A stretch of DNA of 64,000 nucleotides from positions 13,904,364-13,968,363 of the forward strand of contig JAQFVV010000012.1 in assembly GCA_028023455.1 (NCBI GenBank), given 5' to 3'. The position numbers and the translations under genes are program-made. This DNA comes from Epiperipatus broadwayi (taxonomy: Eukaryota; Onychophora; Udeonychophora; Euonychophora; Peripatidae). The notes under the pieces were generated by a model. The model had not been told where the DNA came from. It worked only from the letters and a program-made list of their open reading frames with translations, and searched no databases. Positions 36,320 to 48,370 of this stretch are shown in pieces (within the stretch, counting starts at the first letter, position 1; every line of letters starts with the position of its first letter).

Positions 36320-37440
36320 CCGTGTATTATTTTGCATTACAATCCGATATTTTGATGGACTAGCAACTGCTATTATCAAGGTTAACTTTTGAAAGAACAA
36401 TCGTTAGATCTCAAAGAATAATGTGACTCAGTGCGAGAAGAGAAGTGAGATTCAACTTGAAGTAGTTCAGCATTCACAATATGGGCTTATCAAAATGTTT
36501 ATTTTTCTCAGTTTTTTTACCTATTAATTTCAAGTTAATATTAGATAAAATGATAGGTTTCCACATAGCTGGAATACGTTGTGCTTTGTCAGCCCTATTT
36601 AAACCAGTAGGTCTCTTTAATATTTCAATTGACTCTCTCATGGTTCTTAAATCACATCTTTCCAAATTAGCAAGTATTTTTGTATTGTCAAAATCAGGTT
36701 TGTGACCAATTTCTAAAAAATGGGAAGTAAAAACTGATGTGCTAATTTTTTGATTAAAAGCATTTCTATGTTCCTTAATTCTGACATTTATTCATCTATT
36801 AGAATGACCCACATAGCTTCTTGAGCACTGCAAACATGGAATTTTATAAACTCCTTGTGTTCCAAAAATATTCTGTCTTTAGGTTTATATAAAAAATCAA
36901 TTTTTTTGCCAGTAGAAAAAATAGTCTTTATATTAAAACAAGATAGTCTTCTACTGATTTTATCAGTAACCCCTTTAATGTAAGGTAAAATTACTCTATT
37001 AAAAGAGGAATTGTCAATTCTATCCTCTTTTTTGTTTTTAGTATTAATGTTATGTAGAGCCTTACATATGATGTTTTTATTATAATTATTAGAAAGTAGA
37101 ATATTTTTTGTAAGTTCTATTACTTGAGTAAGATGTTCTTTATCAGATAAATTATAAGCTCTACTCAAAAGATTTTTTGCTACAGAAAAAATTTGTGCAG
37201 GATGATGATGAGAATTAAAATCAAGATATCTGTTTGTATGGGTGGATTTTCTGTAAACTGATATTAATAATGTTTCATCACATTTTTTTGCAATTAAAAC
37301 ATCTAGAAAAGAAAGTGATCTGTTATTTTCCACTTCCATAGTAAATTTAATATTTGGATGCCAATTATTTATAAAAACAAGAAAAGAATTTAAGCAATGC
37401 CATGAGGCCATATGACAAATGTATCATCCATATATCTACC
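36320..37440 (-). pseudogene. PLE-1 left arm: RT end, linker and nuclease remnant
   Basis: The minus-strand reading starts inside RT motif C (Y-M-D-D-T-F-V-I-W near 37435-37410). The main frame, 37411-36788, has F-T-M-E-V-E, S-F-L-D-V-L-I, Y-R-K-S-T-H-T-N-R-Y-L and N-S-H-H-H-P-A-Q, which is the conserved region between RT and GIY-YIG in PLEs. It continues to F-L-E-H-K-E-F with C-S-x-x-A-M-W-V, a broken nuclease start. Stops and frameshifts follow towards 36320, where M-R-E-S-I-E-I-L-K-R can be read. No start codon and no N-terminal RT motifs: truncated at the palindrome centre. Confidence 0.8.
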
Positions 37441-37488
37441 TCAGATAGAATGTTTTTTAGTAGCTGCACATAATACTTGACTACTAAA

Positions 37489-38430
37489 AAACCTTCTATC
37501 TGGCTTAGATATGTGGATGATACATTTGTCATATGGCCTCATGGCATTGATGCCTTAAATTCTTTTCTTGTTTTTATAAATAATTGGCATCCAAATATTA
37601 AATTTACTATGGAAGTGGAAAATAACAGATCACTTTCTTTTCTAGATGTTTTAATTGCAAGAAAATATGATGAAATATTATCAATATCAGTTTACAGAAA
37701 ATCCACCCATACAAACAGATATCTTGATTTTAATTCTCATCATCATCCAGCCCAAATTTTTTCTGTAGCAAAAAATCTTTTAAGTAGAACTTATAATTTA
37801 TCGGATAAAGAACATCTTACTCAAGAAATAGAACTTACAAAAAATATTCTACTTTCTAATAATTATAATAAAAACATCATATGTAAGGCTTTACATAACA
37901 TTAATGCTAAAAAGAAAAAAGAGGATAGAATTGACAATTCCTCATTTAATAGAGTAATTTTACCTTACATTAAAGGGGTTATCGTGTTTTAATATAAAGA
38001 CTACTTTTTCTACTGGCAAAAAAATTGGTGATTTTTTATATAAACCTAAAGACAGAATATTTTTGGAACACCAAGGAGTTTATGAAATTCCATGTTTGCA
38101 GTGCTCAAGAAGCTATGTGGGTCATTCTAATAGATGAATAAATGTCAGAATTAAGGAATATAGAAATGCTTTTAATCAAAAAATTAGCACATCAGTTTTT
38201 ACTCCCCATTTTTTAGAAATTGGTCACAAACCTGATTTTGACCATACAAAAGATATGATTTAAGAACTATGAGAGAGTCAATTGAAATATTAAAGAGACC
38301 TACTGGTTTAAATAGGGCTGATGAAGCACAACGTATTCCAGCTATGTGGAAACCTATCATTTTATCTAATATTAACTTGAAATTAATAGGTGAAAAAACT
38401 GAGGAAAATAAACATTTTGATAAGCCTCAT
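37489..38430 (+). pseudogene. PLE-1 right arm: RT motif C, linker and GIY-YIG remnant
   Basis: The first frame, to 37992, contains W-L-R-Y-V-D-D-T-F-V-I-W-P-H-G (catalytic YVDD intact), then S-F-L-D-V-L-I, Y-R-K-S-T-H-T-N-R-Y-L and S-H-H-H-P-A-Q. A frameshift at about 37980 leads into G-V-Y-E-I-P-C-L-Q-C-S-R-S-Y-V-G-H-S, a GIY-YIG start (38072 onward), with stops after S-N-R and before M-R-E-S-I-E-I-L-K-R. RT motifs upstream of YVDD are missing because the copy begins at the palindrome centre. Not functional. Confidence 0.85.
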
Positions 38431-38634
38431 ATTGTGAACGCTGAACTACTTCAAGTTGAATCTCACTTCTCTTCTCGCACTGAGTCACGTTATTCTTTGA
38501 GATCTAACGATATTGTTCTTTTAAAAGTTAACCTTGATAATGGCGGTTGCTAGTTCGTTAAAATATCGGATTGTAATGCAAAATAATACACGGTTCGTAT
38601 CCAAAAATATTGTTTTATCTACATCATATAACCA

Positions 38635-40046
38635 TGAAAACATTAAATATTATATATATATTTTGCAGAAGTCTTATACACTTCATATTGTCATTCTTAT
38701 TGCCAGTATTAGTGGCATTTTTATTGCTGAAACTATTTTATTCTGAAATCAAGATATGTTATACTTTGAAACTTTTGTTCATTTCTATGATTTTTCTTAC
38801 CAATTTCTAGTTATGTTGTAGTATATCATTAATAAATTTCTTTTGCCTCATTTTCTAGCATTCCAGGCATTCAATTTTTTTAAATGGATCATTTAAAAAT
38901 ATTTTTGTATTCCTTCATTTTTTCATAAATTGCCGCATCTCAATTGTAAATTTATTGAATTGATGTTTTTTTTGTACTGGTATAGCCAGCATTAATGAAT
39001 ATCATTTTGTTATTGAATTTGCTTAAATGTGAACCATTATCAAAGTTTGATAATATTTCTAAACGATTTCTTAGTTTATTGGAATATTTTTGAAACTTAG
39101 GTATATCAATCATTAATATTATCTTTCTTTATAGTTTTGTCTCTATATTTGCATCATTTTCTGCTTGTGAATCTATTAAATATATTATAGTCTTGACATA
39201 TATATTTTCTATTAATTAAAATATAATCCAATTCAGCATTACTTTCATTTTTTATGCTTTCATAACCATTTTCACTTACAATTCAAGAAAAAAATCATAA
39301 TATATATATATTTTTTTAAATTTCAGAAATCTATTTTCTATCTCATTTCTGTCTCCATATTCAAATTTATTCACAACACTTACAGCTTTTGTTTTTTAAT
39401 TTTAGTATTGACTGGAAATCTAAAAATAATAGTTAAAATGATGGAAAATATAAACAGATTTGCCATCAATTTTCATAAAGATTAATGTTAAAAAATTACA
39501 ACAATGGTAATATCAATAATTCATAAAAATATCCATATTAAGATAGGAAATGAATTAGTGAACTAATTAAGTCGTTCGAATATCTAGCCAAATATGTTAA
39601 ACTATTACCAATGAGAACTTAACATTCAGACTAGAGTGTTATATAATTAATAATAAGATAAAATATCAACAATATGATAGTTTCTTTAATATGTAATTCC
39701 AGGCAAATAATTTAGAGTATTAGAAATAATTTATTTTACTTTTGTGTTAACTATGTAATATTACAGTGTATCACATACTTTATGTGAAGCAACATTATTT
39801 TTAAATAGAATTCAATATACATATTTTTATACACTTTTTTCTTTAGTTTGAAGCTGGAATCATTGAAATACAAACTATTAAATTGTGAAAATATTCTAAT
39901 GAATTAATTGTTTGCTTATTAGAAATATATTAGTTTATTCTTAATTAAATCTTATCCAAGTTTTTTTCTTGCATCCCACTCTTTTTTGATTAGATAGTAT
40001 AAAAACAATTTGATTTTATACTTTTTATTTTCTATTATTAATGTAG
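38635..40046. other. Intronic AT-rich DNA, nothing recognised
   Basis: Short open frames here are hydrophobic AT noise. It ends in a polypyrimidine-like tract and AG acceptor before the next exon. Confidence 0.6.
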
Positions 40047-40218
40047 GTTGTTGATCCTTGGGGTAATGTAATAGCATGTTGCCATGAAGGAAATGATGTC
40101 ATTGTAGCAGAGATTGATCTTGATTATCTTGCAAAAATACGTTTAGAAATGCCTGTTTGGAATCATCGTAGGTATGATTTATATGGAAATGTAGGACCTT
40201 CTGTAAATTCCTCTTCAG
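40047..40218 (+). CDS. NitFhit: NitFhit exon: end of the Nit domain
   Basis: 172 bp (57 codons plus one base), acceptor attaatgtag, donor cag|gtagcc. It reads V-V-D-P-W-G-N-V, A-E-I-D-L-D-Y-L, then M-P-V-W-N-H-R-R-Y-D-L-Y-G. These are the final conserved elements of Nit proteins (D-P-W-G; E-I-D; the H-R-R-x-D-L-Y-G end). It finishes in a Ser-rich linker, V-N-S-S-S, leading to Fhit. The single leftover base joins the next exon after a 98-bp intron. Confidence 0.96.
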
Positions 40219-40316
40219 GTAGCCTGATCATGGTATCTTAATATTAAAATATATTAATCAAAATGTTTTATAAATTAATATATTTTTACAGCCAACATTT
40301 TTTTTGTAACTTTTAG

Positions 40317-40436
40317 TAATTATTGATGATTGGAAAGAATATCAGTTTGGAGAAAATAAATTCAAAGGCTCTCAAATTTTTTACCAATCCAGTCTTTCTA
40401 TGGCTTTTGTCAATCGAAAACCAGTTTTAAATGGAC
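40317..40436 (+). CDS. NitFhit: NitFhit exon: start of the Fhit (HIT) domain
   Basis: 120 bp. With one base from the previous exon it encodes Y-Q-F-G-E-N, then F-Y-Q-S-S-L-S-M-A-F-V-N-R-K-P-V-L-N-G. This is the Fhit N-terminus (F-x-F-G, then L-S-x-A-x-V-N-R-K-P-V). The Nit end and Fhit start lie in adjacent exons in one frame, which is the evidence for a fused protein rather than two genes. The donor, gtatcc, is weak by consensus, but the phase (one base, C) joins the 56.9-kb exon to restore G-H-V-L-V. Confidence 0.95.
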
Positions 40437-40836
40437 GTATCCTTTTGATTAAAATTACAAGTACTAATGATTAAATATTCTTATTTTACTGAAAAATATA
40501 AAAAATGTTAGCAAATCAAATTTCTGTGTTATAGTATTAATTTAAAATATTTACTTTGAAATTATATATATATGTAGTTTAGAAAAGGTTTTAGCAGTAC
40601 TAACTTTTTTCATATGAAAATAAATTACATATCATAGTTTAAGTTCTTACTGAAATAGAATTGTCTACTCATTTTTTATTTTTGTTGAGGTTTAGGCATT
40701 GTGCTAAACATAGTCATATTATACAATAGTCCTCCAGTATCTATCACATTTGATTCCAAGCTTTCGTTTGAAACCAAGGCTAATAAGTAAACCCTATACA
40801 TGTTTAACATTTTCAATTACCCTGCTATATCTAGAA

Positions 40837-41513
40837 TGCAAATAAAATGATGTATTCAAAATATAATAAATAATAGTGCTAAAGTTGAAATAAATGTATT
40901 ATGAAGCAAAAATTAAAAAGTTATAAATGTTAAAATTGAAATATGTTGATAAGATAAGTGTTCTCTTATTAGAAAATATTTAACTAAAAGAATAGACCAG
41001 AATGCAAATTAACTAAAATGGTAAATAAACGAGAGTAATTAGTATTCTAGAATATTCCCTGACTGTAGAATTACTACCTGGGATGGGACTTACTTAGAAA
41101 GGAATAAAAACTCACTTGTAAGAAGAATCGATGTCTTCACTCACACACTTTTATCGATGAAGCTGGTTGTGTTTATCTGAAGGAACTAGAAAGCTGAATG
41201 TTCAAAGGACTACAGATGACCCAGTGAACTCTACCACTGAAGGTTCAAAAATGGACTAGGGATTTTTTTCAAGCCACACTGGCTTTATTAAGTTTTTGTA
41301 TGTTTTTTTGGCCAAGTTTTATGTTATTATATTAATCTATGTAACATTATTAATTGTTAAGTTGTATATATTAACCATTGTCAATTAACTTTTACCATTG
41401 TTATCTTGTTAGCAAATAAATGTCAAATTTTAGTTATAAGGTTTTCTTGCATTAATTATTTCTGCTTGTCTGACTATCTTTACTATGACTGCAGTATTTA
41501 TGGTGGTTGTACA
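40837..41513 (+). repeat. 5' LTR of the deleted gypsy element
   Basis: About 677 bp. It contains ataaaaactcact followed by the matched segment gtcttcactcacacac, and a late attattctgctt-like stretch. It is longer than its partner because about 200 bp, including a ccaagttttatg region, are missing from the 3' copy. Confidence 0.75.
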
Positions 41514-41734
41514 CAGTAGAAAACTAGCGCAGTCTGTGATAGGATTGAATTTGAATTGTAATTTTGTCTTGTAGTAATCAGCAATAGAATTTTGATCAGT
41601 AGCTAGAACTTGGTATCATAATAAGATTAAATCTCTTACTTTAAAACTTGTCGGAGAAATCAGTCTATTGGGAAGTAGTTTGGTAATTGTGTAAAAAAAT
41701 TTTTTTACTAATTAATTTGGATTAGTGTTAAGAT

Positions 41735-43195
41735 GATAATTATGCCGCAAGTAATTATAAACGAATTCAGTGGGAATAATGTTTTTGATTGGCCAATTTA
41801 CTTACAGAAAATAAACTTTTTATTTTATTTATGAAACTGTGAATGATTCCATTTGCCATGTTGTTATGTTATGCTGGGCAACAAGCAATTAAAATCGTAA
41901 ATCGGCTATGTGATCATTAAGAATCAGAGAAATCATCACAGAATGTAGTAATTGGAAAACTGAATAATTATTTGAGTCCCCAGCTCTCTAAGCGTATAGC
42001 ACAGCTACATTTTAGAAATAAGGAAAATAAAGGAGAACATATACGTGAATATGATCAAGCATTGAGGGAACTTGATGAGTTGTAATTATGGTGACACCTT
42101 AGGGAACTCTGAACAATTACTTTGGGGCATAACTGATGATGGCTTAGACAGCAGTTTCTGGCCTCAAGAGACTTGATGTACGAGGAAGCAATTAAAGTGG
42201 GAGTTGCCCATTAAATAGTGATTGACCAATTAAAGGAGTACCAGAATTTTACTAATAATGAAAGTAGTCTGTTTATTAGAAAAACTGAAAGTAAGTGTCA
42301 GCCAACTAAGAGTAAGATGAAAGAAATAGTGTGCTATTGTTGTGCGAAGAAGGGTCACATGGCATGGAAGTGTAAATTTAATGACACATTATAGAGTCTG
42401 TGGCAAAGTAGGTCACTTAGAAAAAGCAAGTAGGGTTAAGAGAGGAAAAGAATATAACAATCTCACCCATTTTTTCCTAAGGGAAATAAGCAAAAGTGCG
42501 AGATTTATATATTCTTATTACTAATTGTGATAAATTTATGTTAACAATAAATTATTAAATAGAAAAATGGCATGGTTATTGATAGTGGAGTGGGTGTATC
42601 AATGATGGCAATTAAAAACTGGAATAGAGTAATGAAAAATTGTAAGAACTCTCCTATACTAATGTGAACTAGTTTACGAGCGAAAGATGCTAGTGGTAAT
42701 AATATGATGATATTAGGAGAAGTAGATATAACTAGAATTTAAAAGTAAGGTCTTTAGGTTACCATTATATATAATGAAAAGTTGTCTAAACCTTATTATA
42801 GATAAGGAATAGTTCCTAAATTTAAAAACAGAAATGGCATTGCAAAAAAAGCAGTACAAATGTTAAAGCAAATGTTACAAAAGGACAGTACTGAGAATAT
42901 ACAAGAAAGCTAGTTTTCTGCTGTACTATATCAACATAGTACACCATTATGTAGTATTGGTAAATTTTCAGCTGAGATGATGTTTGGACGGAAAATCCCC
43001 ACAAAGTTATCGTTAATTCACCCAGGTGAAAAATTTGATGCCAAGGGATAAAAAGTTTGGATAAGTGTTATATTCTTGGAAGTACTGGGTGAAAGATGTA
43101 ATCCAAGAATTTCTGCCAAGGCAAATAGTAATCCAGTCAGAAACAATAAAAATCATGAGAAAACATGTAAATCATTTTCCGGCATTGTAAAGAAG
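41735..43195 (+). pseudogene. gag-pol remnant of the deleted gypsy element
   Basis: In order: a gag start reading M-P-Q-V-I-I-N-E-F (about 41742); a zinc knuckle C-Y-C-C-A-K-K-G-H-M-A-W-K-C from 42332, exactly CX2CX4HX4C, then a second knuckle (V-C-G-K-V-G-H-L-E-K) that has lost its first and last Cys; a protease motif V-I-D-S-G-V-G-V-S near 42571 and I-L-G-E-V-D; then directly the integrase C-terminal pattern L-Y-Q-H-S-T-P-L-C-S-I-G-K with M-M-F-G-R-K-I-P-T-K-L (about 42920-43010). RT and RNase H are gone. Frames are broken. Confidence 0.8.
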
Positions 43196-43405
43196 AAATT
43201 GATCGAACTGGAAGTGCTATAGTGCCAGACATTCCAAATTACATAGAGGAATCGGACAAATGAGAATTAAACGAAGAGCATAAAGAAGATGAGAACATTA
43301 AGAATACATCCTCATGTAAATCCCGAAGATCTAAAAAATAGCTAAGTTATTTTAAAGACTACATAAGACTTCTGAGACTAATTTCTGAAGTGGAGGGAGT
43401 TAGAA

Positions 43406-43856
43406 TGTAAATAAAATTATGTATTTAGAATATAATAAATAATCGTGCTAAAGTTGAAATATATGTTGTATTACAAAGATGAATTAAAATGATAAATAAA
43501 CAACAAGATCCATGTCCATAGAGTTGCTACCTGGGATTGGACTGAGAAAGAAATAAAAACTCACTCATAAGGAGAATCTATATCTTCACTCACACACTCT
43601 TATCGACAAAGCTGGTAGCACTTATTTGAAGAAAGACTGAGTGTTCAAAGGACTACGGATGACCTGGTGAATACTTATTATAATACTAATCTATGTAACA
43701 ATTGTTAAGTCATATATATTAAACACTGTTAATTTATCTTTTACCGTTATTTTATTGGCAATAAACAACAAATTTTAGTTATTAAGTTTTCTTGTGTTAT
43801 AATTATTTCTGCTTTTCTGGCCACCTTTATCATGAGCAGTATTTATAATGGCTACA
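43406..43856 (+). repeat. 3' LTR of the deleted gypsy element
   Basis: About 451 bp, matching 40837-41513 apart from an internal deletion. It ends near ggctaca, where homology to the outer end of the neighbouring PLE begins, so the two elements abut. Confidence 0.75.
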
Positions 43857-43869
43857 CCCAGCAATCCCA

Positions 43870-45764
43870 AATTCAAAATTAAACATGATTAGTCAAAATT
43901 TTAAAAACTTAAAAAATTCTTTAACACAACCAATGGTTTTTCTCGTAAGGGGACTTCTCAACTACAAAGAAGTTCAAAACACATCAACAAATATATATCA
44001 ATTATATTACCCACAATTCACAATTACATCCCACACACTTTTAATATTAAAAGAACTTAAATAAGTTAAATGCTTCAGTATCATAAATTTTTAATAATAA
44101 AGATTAGTTAATTTTTATTTTATTTCTTTCAAAGAAGACAACCATAGCCTCCTCAAACATAATATTTATGGATCGTATCTCTTTCATGGATATATAATCC
44201 ATTTATTTCTAACTCTACTTTTATGAACCATTATTCTTTCATTTAAATTCAAATTACTCTGCTCTATATACACTTTTTTTTTTTACAAAAATAAGAGATA
44301 ATATGCACTATTCCAGGAATAGCATTCCTATCAAAAATTTCCTTTGTATTCAATAAATTATTCAAAATAATATCCCTCTTCCAAGCAATTTTTTTATTAC
44401 CAAACAAATTAACATTTTTTAAAACAAATTTTATAAGAAGAGACTTTAAAAAGCAAAGAAGTACAATCATATTTTTCTTTAACCTTTACATTTTTGCAAT
44501 TATTAATATAATTATCCTTCCTATTAAATAAGTAATGTCTATAAAATAATTCTTGAAACAAAGAAATCTTATTAGTACTGTTTAATCTCTGATTTTTATA
44601 GCAATAATTTTTTATAAGTTATTTTATAAAAGATTGATAGCTTTCAGGTTTAATTATAGATATTATATCCTTATTTTAACATAATGACTATATACTAAAC
44701 AATTCTTTAAATCTCTTTGCACTAATAAATCCAAAAATTTTAATTTAACAAAATCTTACCCCCCCCCTCTAAAATATCAAAACTATTAAATTTATTTAAG
44801 TTTTTTTAATTTATCATATTCTACTACAAACAAACAAGCATTCATATCTAACAAACAACTTTAAATATACACAATCATAATTAATAATTTTCTTTTCCAA
44901 ATAATTAATATAAACTGTACAAATTAAAGAAATAATATAACCAATTACCCACTTTTCTTAGTTTTATAAAACTTATTATTATAAATAAAATACATAGAAT
45001 AATCCAGTAATAAAAGCAAATCTTTAATAATTTTAATTTTATTATTAGACAAAGATCCATTATTAATAAAGAAATAAGAACCTCAATATTGTTTAATCTA
45101 TTACAAGATTGATACATATTTTCAATAACTAGATTAGCAAATACTCAATTATTTTTCATTATAAAATTATTATTATCTAAAACCTTAAAAGAAGATAAAG
45201 CTGTATAATTTCCATATTTCACAAATTATTTAAAAAAATTATTCACAAACCCAGAAATCATTTCAACAACACTATCTATAAAATAAATAATTCTTAAAGG
45301 AAACCCTTCTTTGAGAGCTTTAATACAGTATTCGTAAACATCTGAGCTGATATGGAATCATTAGGATTAGATTTTAAATATTCCACCCTATTAAACATTT
45401 TTAAATTTTGCATTTTCTTCATAATGCCTATTATATCCTTTCAATCACACTTAGAATTTTTTGCTAACCGCATATATTTGCCATTATTTAATTCTTTACC
45501 AACTTTTACTCTAAAAATATTTCCTTAAGTAATAACAAAACAATGAGCTATGACTACACAAGAAATGATTACATTATCAGCAATTATGATATCCTTAGGA
45601 TATCTAACTTTAGCAGAACTAATTATAAATTTTTCTTTACTTTTTAAATTTTTATTTAGAAAATTTATAATTCGTCTTTCAGTGATTTCAAATCTTAAAA
45701 ATAAGTTAATCGCTGAAGATATAGTTAATTCAAGTGAAGACAAAGCTGGACAAACTTTTGACAT
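43870..45764 (-). pseudogene. PLE-2 left copy, decayed RT
   Basis: Minus-strand pieces: a frame at 45764-45525 (R-R-I-I-N-F-L-N-K-N-L) that may be the pre-RT region; then F-I-D-S-V-V-E-M-I-S-G-F-V-N-N-F and G-N-Y-T-A-L-S-S-F-K, equivalent to the PLE segment before motif A; V-I-E-N-M-Y in place of the motif A S-x-D-V-x-S-x-Y; and F-G-N-K-K-I-A-W-K-R-D-I-I-L-N-N in 44470-44264, from the RT-nuclease linker. Many stops. The nuclease is not clear in this copy. Confidence 0.65.
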
Positions 45765-46929
45765 TATGAAAAGAAATATTTTTAGAAAAAACGTTGATAA
45801 AGGATTAATAATATTAAATATACATTGTTACGAAAAGATCTTGGTAGTGTAATTAAAAGAAATTTAATAGATGTTATGAAAGAAATGCAAAATTTAATGT
45901 TTTTAAGATATTTATGAATATTAAAACTCATAAAGAAGTTATTCTTTTAAGATTTATTTTTGATTTTATTAATAGTGTTGTTGAAGGGATTTCTAGGTTC
46001 CTGAATAATTTTTCAAAACTATTTGTTAATTTTGGGAATTACACCATTTCATCTTCTTTTAAGGCTTTTGATAAGCTTAATAATTTTAAAATAAAAAATA
46101 ATTGGATATTTGGTAGTTTAGATATTGAAAATATGCTATGAATCTGTTAATACATTTAGCAGTATTGATGTTCTAATTTCTTTATAAATTAATAATGAAT
46201 CTTGGTCTAAAAATAAATTAAAGTTATTATTATTGGAGTATTCTATATATTTTACTTATAATGGTAAGTTTTATAAAATTAAGTAAGGATGGATAATAGG
46301 TTATATTTTCCTTTAATTTGTTCAGTTTATATTAATTACTTGAAAGAGAAAATTATTAGTTATGATTGTGTATATTTAAAATTGTTTGTTTATAATTGAA
46401 AATGATAAATTAGAAGAATTGTTAAATAAATTTAATAGTTTTGATCTTTTTATAAAATATATTTTAGAAGGAAAGGATTAGATTTATTATATTAAAATCT
46501 TTAGATTTATTAGTAATAAGAGATTTAAAGGAGAATTGTTTAGTAAGTAGTCATTATGTTATAAATAAGGATTTAAGATTATAATTATACCTGATAGCTA
46601 TCAATCTAATTTTCATAAAATAGTTGCAATAAGAAATTATTGCTATAGAAATCAGAGTTTGAATAGTTCTAATAAGTTTGCTTTGTTTCAAAAAAGTCAA
46701 TTTTATAAAGATTATTTGAATGTCAGCTATACTGATAAATTCATTCAGAATATTTTATTTAATAGCTAGTATAAGACTATTAATAATTGTAAAAATGTGA
46801 AGGTGAAAGAAAAATATGATGTTATTTCTTTGGCTTTTAAAGTCTATAAAATTTTCAAAAAGAATGTTAATTTGTTTGTCAATAAGAAAATTGCTTGGAA
46901 AAGGGACATTATTTTGAATAATTTATTGA

Positions 46930-47385
46930 CACGGAGGCAAAATTCTCCATACAGTAGCATCACTTAGTACAACCCAGAGTAATCAATGTATGTAAGAAGG
47001 TTTGTTCATAAAATTCCCATTTAGTACCTACTAATCCAATAATCCCAGACTAGTTTATAGCTTGTGGCTTTCATCAGTGAGGAGCCTTGGCTCTGAGAGC
47101 ACTGCACCTAAAATATATAGCTGCTGAACTGAGTTCATATCTATATCACTATACAAGCAAGTGAGCTTGAATTGAAAACATGTTTCATTTTGGACTCTAA
47201 GCTTTATGTTAACTAAAAAGTTAAAAGGTGTTTGATGGAGTGTTGCATTGGATCCTAAGATCTAGGTACAGTGCTTTCAGATCCAAGGCTTTCACTGAGT
47301 GCTGCTACTCTATGGAGAGATTTATCTTTATATTAGCAGCTTGTGTAAGCATAAAGAATGGTGATCATGTGATGTTTAGTGATTT
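46930..47385. mobile_element. 456-bp insertion in PLE-2 with 13-bp target duplication
   Basis: Flanked by the identical string aataatttattga (46917-46929 and 47386-47398). It interrupts the PLE between the linker and nuclease, and the left arm lacks it. It starts cacggaggcaaaattctcc, has no open frame and contains a degraded hammerhead-like core on the minus strand (47050-47082). The TSD length fits a non-LTR or PLE-type retroposon. Family unknown. Confidence 0.75.
47050..47082 (-). ncRNA. Degraded hammerhead-like motif
   Basis: The minus strand reads cactgatga, aagc, cacaa, gct, ataaactag. CUGAUGA is intact and a short helix II is possible, but GAAA is replaced by ATAAA. At best a dead relic; a chance match cannot be excluded. 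Confidence 0.3.
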
Positions 47386-48329
47386 AATAATTTATTGAAT
47401 AATATGAATTTTAGATAGGAAAGCTATTTCTAAAATAGTGTACATTATCTCTTGTTTTTGTAAAAAGTTGTATATTGATAAGAGTAGTTTGGATTTAAAT
47501 GAAAGAATAAAAGCTCATACAAGTAGGGTTAGAAATAAATATCTTAATTCTGCATTATATATTCATGGAAAAGATACAGGCTATAGCATTATGTTTGAAA
47601 AGAATTAAAGAATAATGTATTATTAAAATTTTATGATATTAAAGCAATTAACTTATTTAAGAGTTCTTTTAAAATTAAAGGTGTGTGAGTGGGAGGAGTG
47701 TAATTGTGAAAAATGTTATTAATATATATTTGTTGATGTGTTTTGTATTTCTTTGCACTTAAGAAATCTATTTTGGCAGTAAACCATTGGTTGTGTTAAA
47801 GAATTTTTTAAATTTTGGGTAGTCTTGTTTAATTTTGAATTTAGGGTAATTGGGTTATTTTATTGATTAGTTTAGCTTTAGGCTTTTCATAAAAATATGT
47901 GTATTAATCAGATCCCACACACACAAAAAGAATAGAATATTGCAGTTTATGAAAAAGATAGTAAATGAAAGAGGACAATCACATGATTAACTGAGTACAT
48001 ACTGTTTAGAGGATGAAATGTATGACTAAGAAATAATTTATAATGATACTCATTTATGCAGGAGTTTGCATGAAATTTATAAATTCATATTTACAAGGTT
48101 CTAATTTTTTTATTTAACATTTTTTAAACCATGGATATGGGGTACTACTATATTACTGAAAATTTGTCATAACTGCAGCTCTGCATTCTACTATGATTCT
48201 GATGTAATTATTTCAGTATTATAATTTCTTCCCACTTGTTATCCTATTCTGCATTGATTTATATATATAAATAAAATATTATATACACCTCTATTCAATG
48301 CAACTTAATATAATAGAATTTATTTCTCT

Positions 48330-48370
48330 TTGCTTACAGTTTCAGCTGTCAAGCAATCATCATCAGAGCT
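48330..48370 (-). ncRNA. Hammerhead-ribozyme-like motif (left arm)
   Basis: The minus strand reads gagct, ctgatga, a weak helix II (tgattgcttgacagct), gaaa, ctgta, agc. CUGAUGA and GAAA are both intact, and gct/agc can pair as helix I. Helix II is imperfect. Confidence 0.55.

Larger units (their letters stand above)
36289..38634. mobile_element. Penelope-like element as a head-to-head palindrome (PLE-1)
   Basis: The left arm (36289-37463, minus orientation) and right arm (37481-38634, plus) are inverted copies of the 3' half of one PLE, separated by only 17 bp. Both encode the end of RT and the linker, with GIY-YIG remnants towards the outside. The arms differ at many scattered positions. 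The outer ends agree to attttgttttatct-like sequence. The innermost arms continue through agatagaatgttttttagtag and its complement, so the whole unit is a near-continuous palindrome. Confidence 0.85.
40837..43856 (+). mobile_element. Deleted Ty3/gypsy-type element (second family)
   Basis: LTR-like direct repeats at 40837-41513 and 43406-43856 bracket gag zinc-knuckle, protease and integrase-tail remnants. RT, RNase H and the integrase core are missing, so the copy has an internal deletion. Both repeats share a tagaatg(c/t)aaataaaat start, caaaggacta(c/t) and a ...tttatctttacc-like 3' part. The purine-rich tggagggag just before the 3' copy is a likely polypurine tract. LTR boundaries are uncertain by several bases and no clear target duplication is visible. 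Confidence 0.8.
45770..47640 (+). pseudogene. PLE-2 right copy, decayed RT and GIY-YIG
   Basis: Plus-strand pieces in order: K-T-H-K-E-V (45925) and F-I-N-S-V-V-E-G-I-S-R-F-L-N-N-F; G-S-L-D-I-E-N-M at motif A; T-Y-N-G-K-F-Y-K and G-W-I-I-G-Y-I-F-P-L near motif B (46255-46320); N-K-K-I-A-W-K-R-D-I-I-L-N-N in the linker (to 46925). After the 456-bp insertion comes a GIY-YIG domain, I-V-Y-I-I-S-C-F-C-K-K-L-Y-I-D-K-S with N-E-R-I-K-A-H (about 47430-47520). The YIG Gly is Asp. Non-functional. Confidence 0.72.
43857..47870. mobile_element. Old Penelope-like element as a head-to-head inverted pair (PLE-2)
   Basis: The minus-oriented copy (43857 to about 45764) and the plus-oriented copy (about 45770-47870) are inverted relative to each other and meet near 45.5-45.8 kb. 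Matching segments include ggaaatatttttaga, the RT motif regions, aaaagggacattattttgaa, and an outer end containing ccattggttgtgttaaagaa in both arms. Both arms are riddled with stops, making this the most decayed PLE here. A 456-bp element is inserted in the right arm (46930-47385). Confidence 0.78.

Noticed and set aside
38488-38570. Hammerhead-like strings at the PLE-1 ends (cttgataatggc ... aaaatatcgg)
   Set aside because: Both conserved boxes are altered in both arms; similarity to other PLE ends is suggestive but too weak to list.
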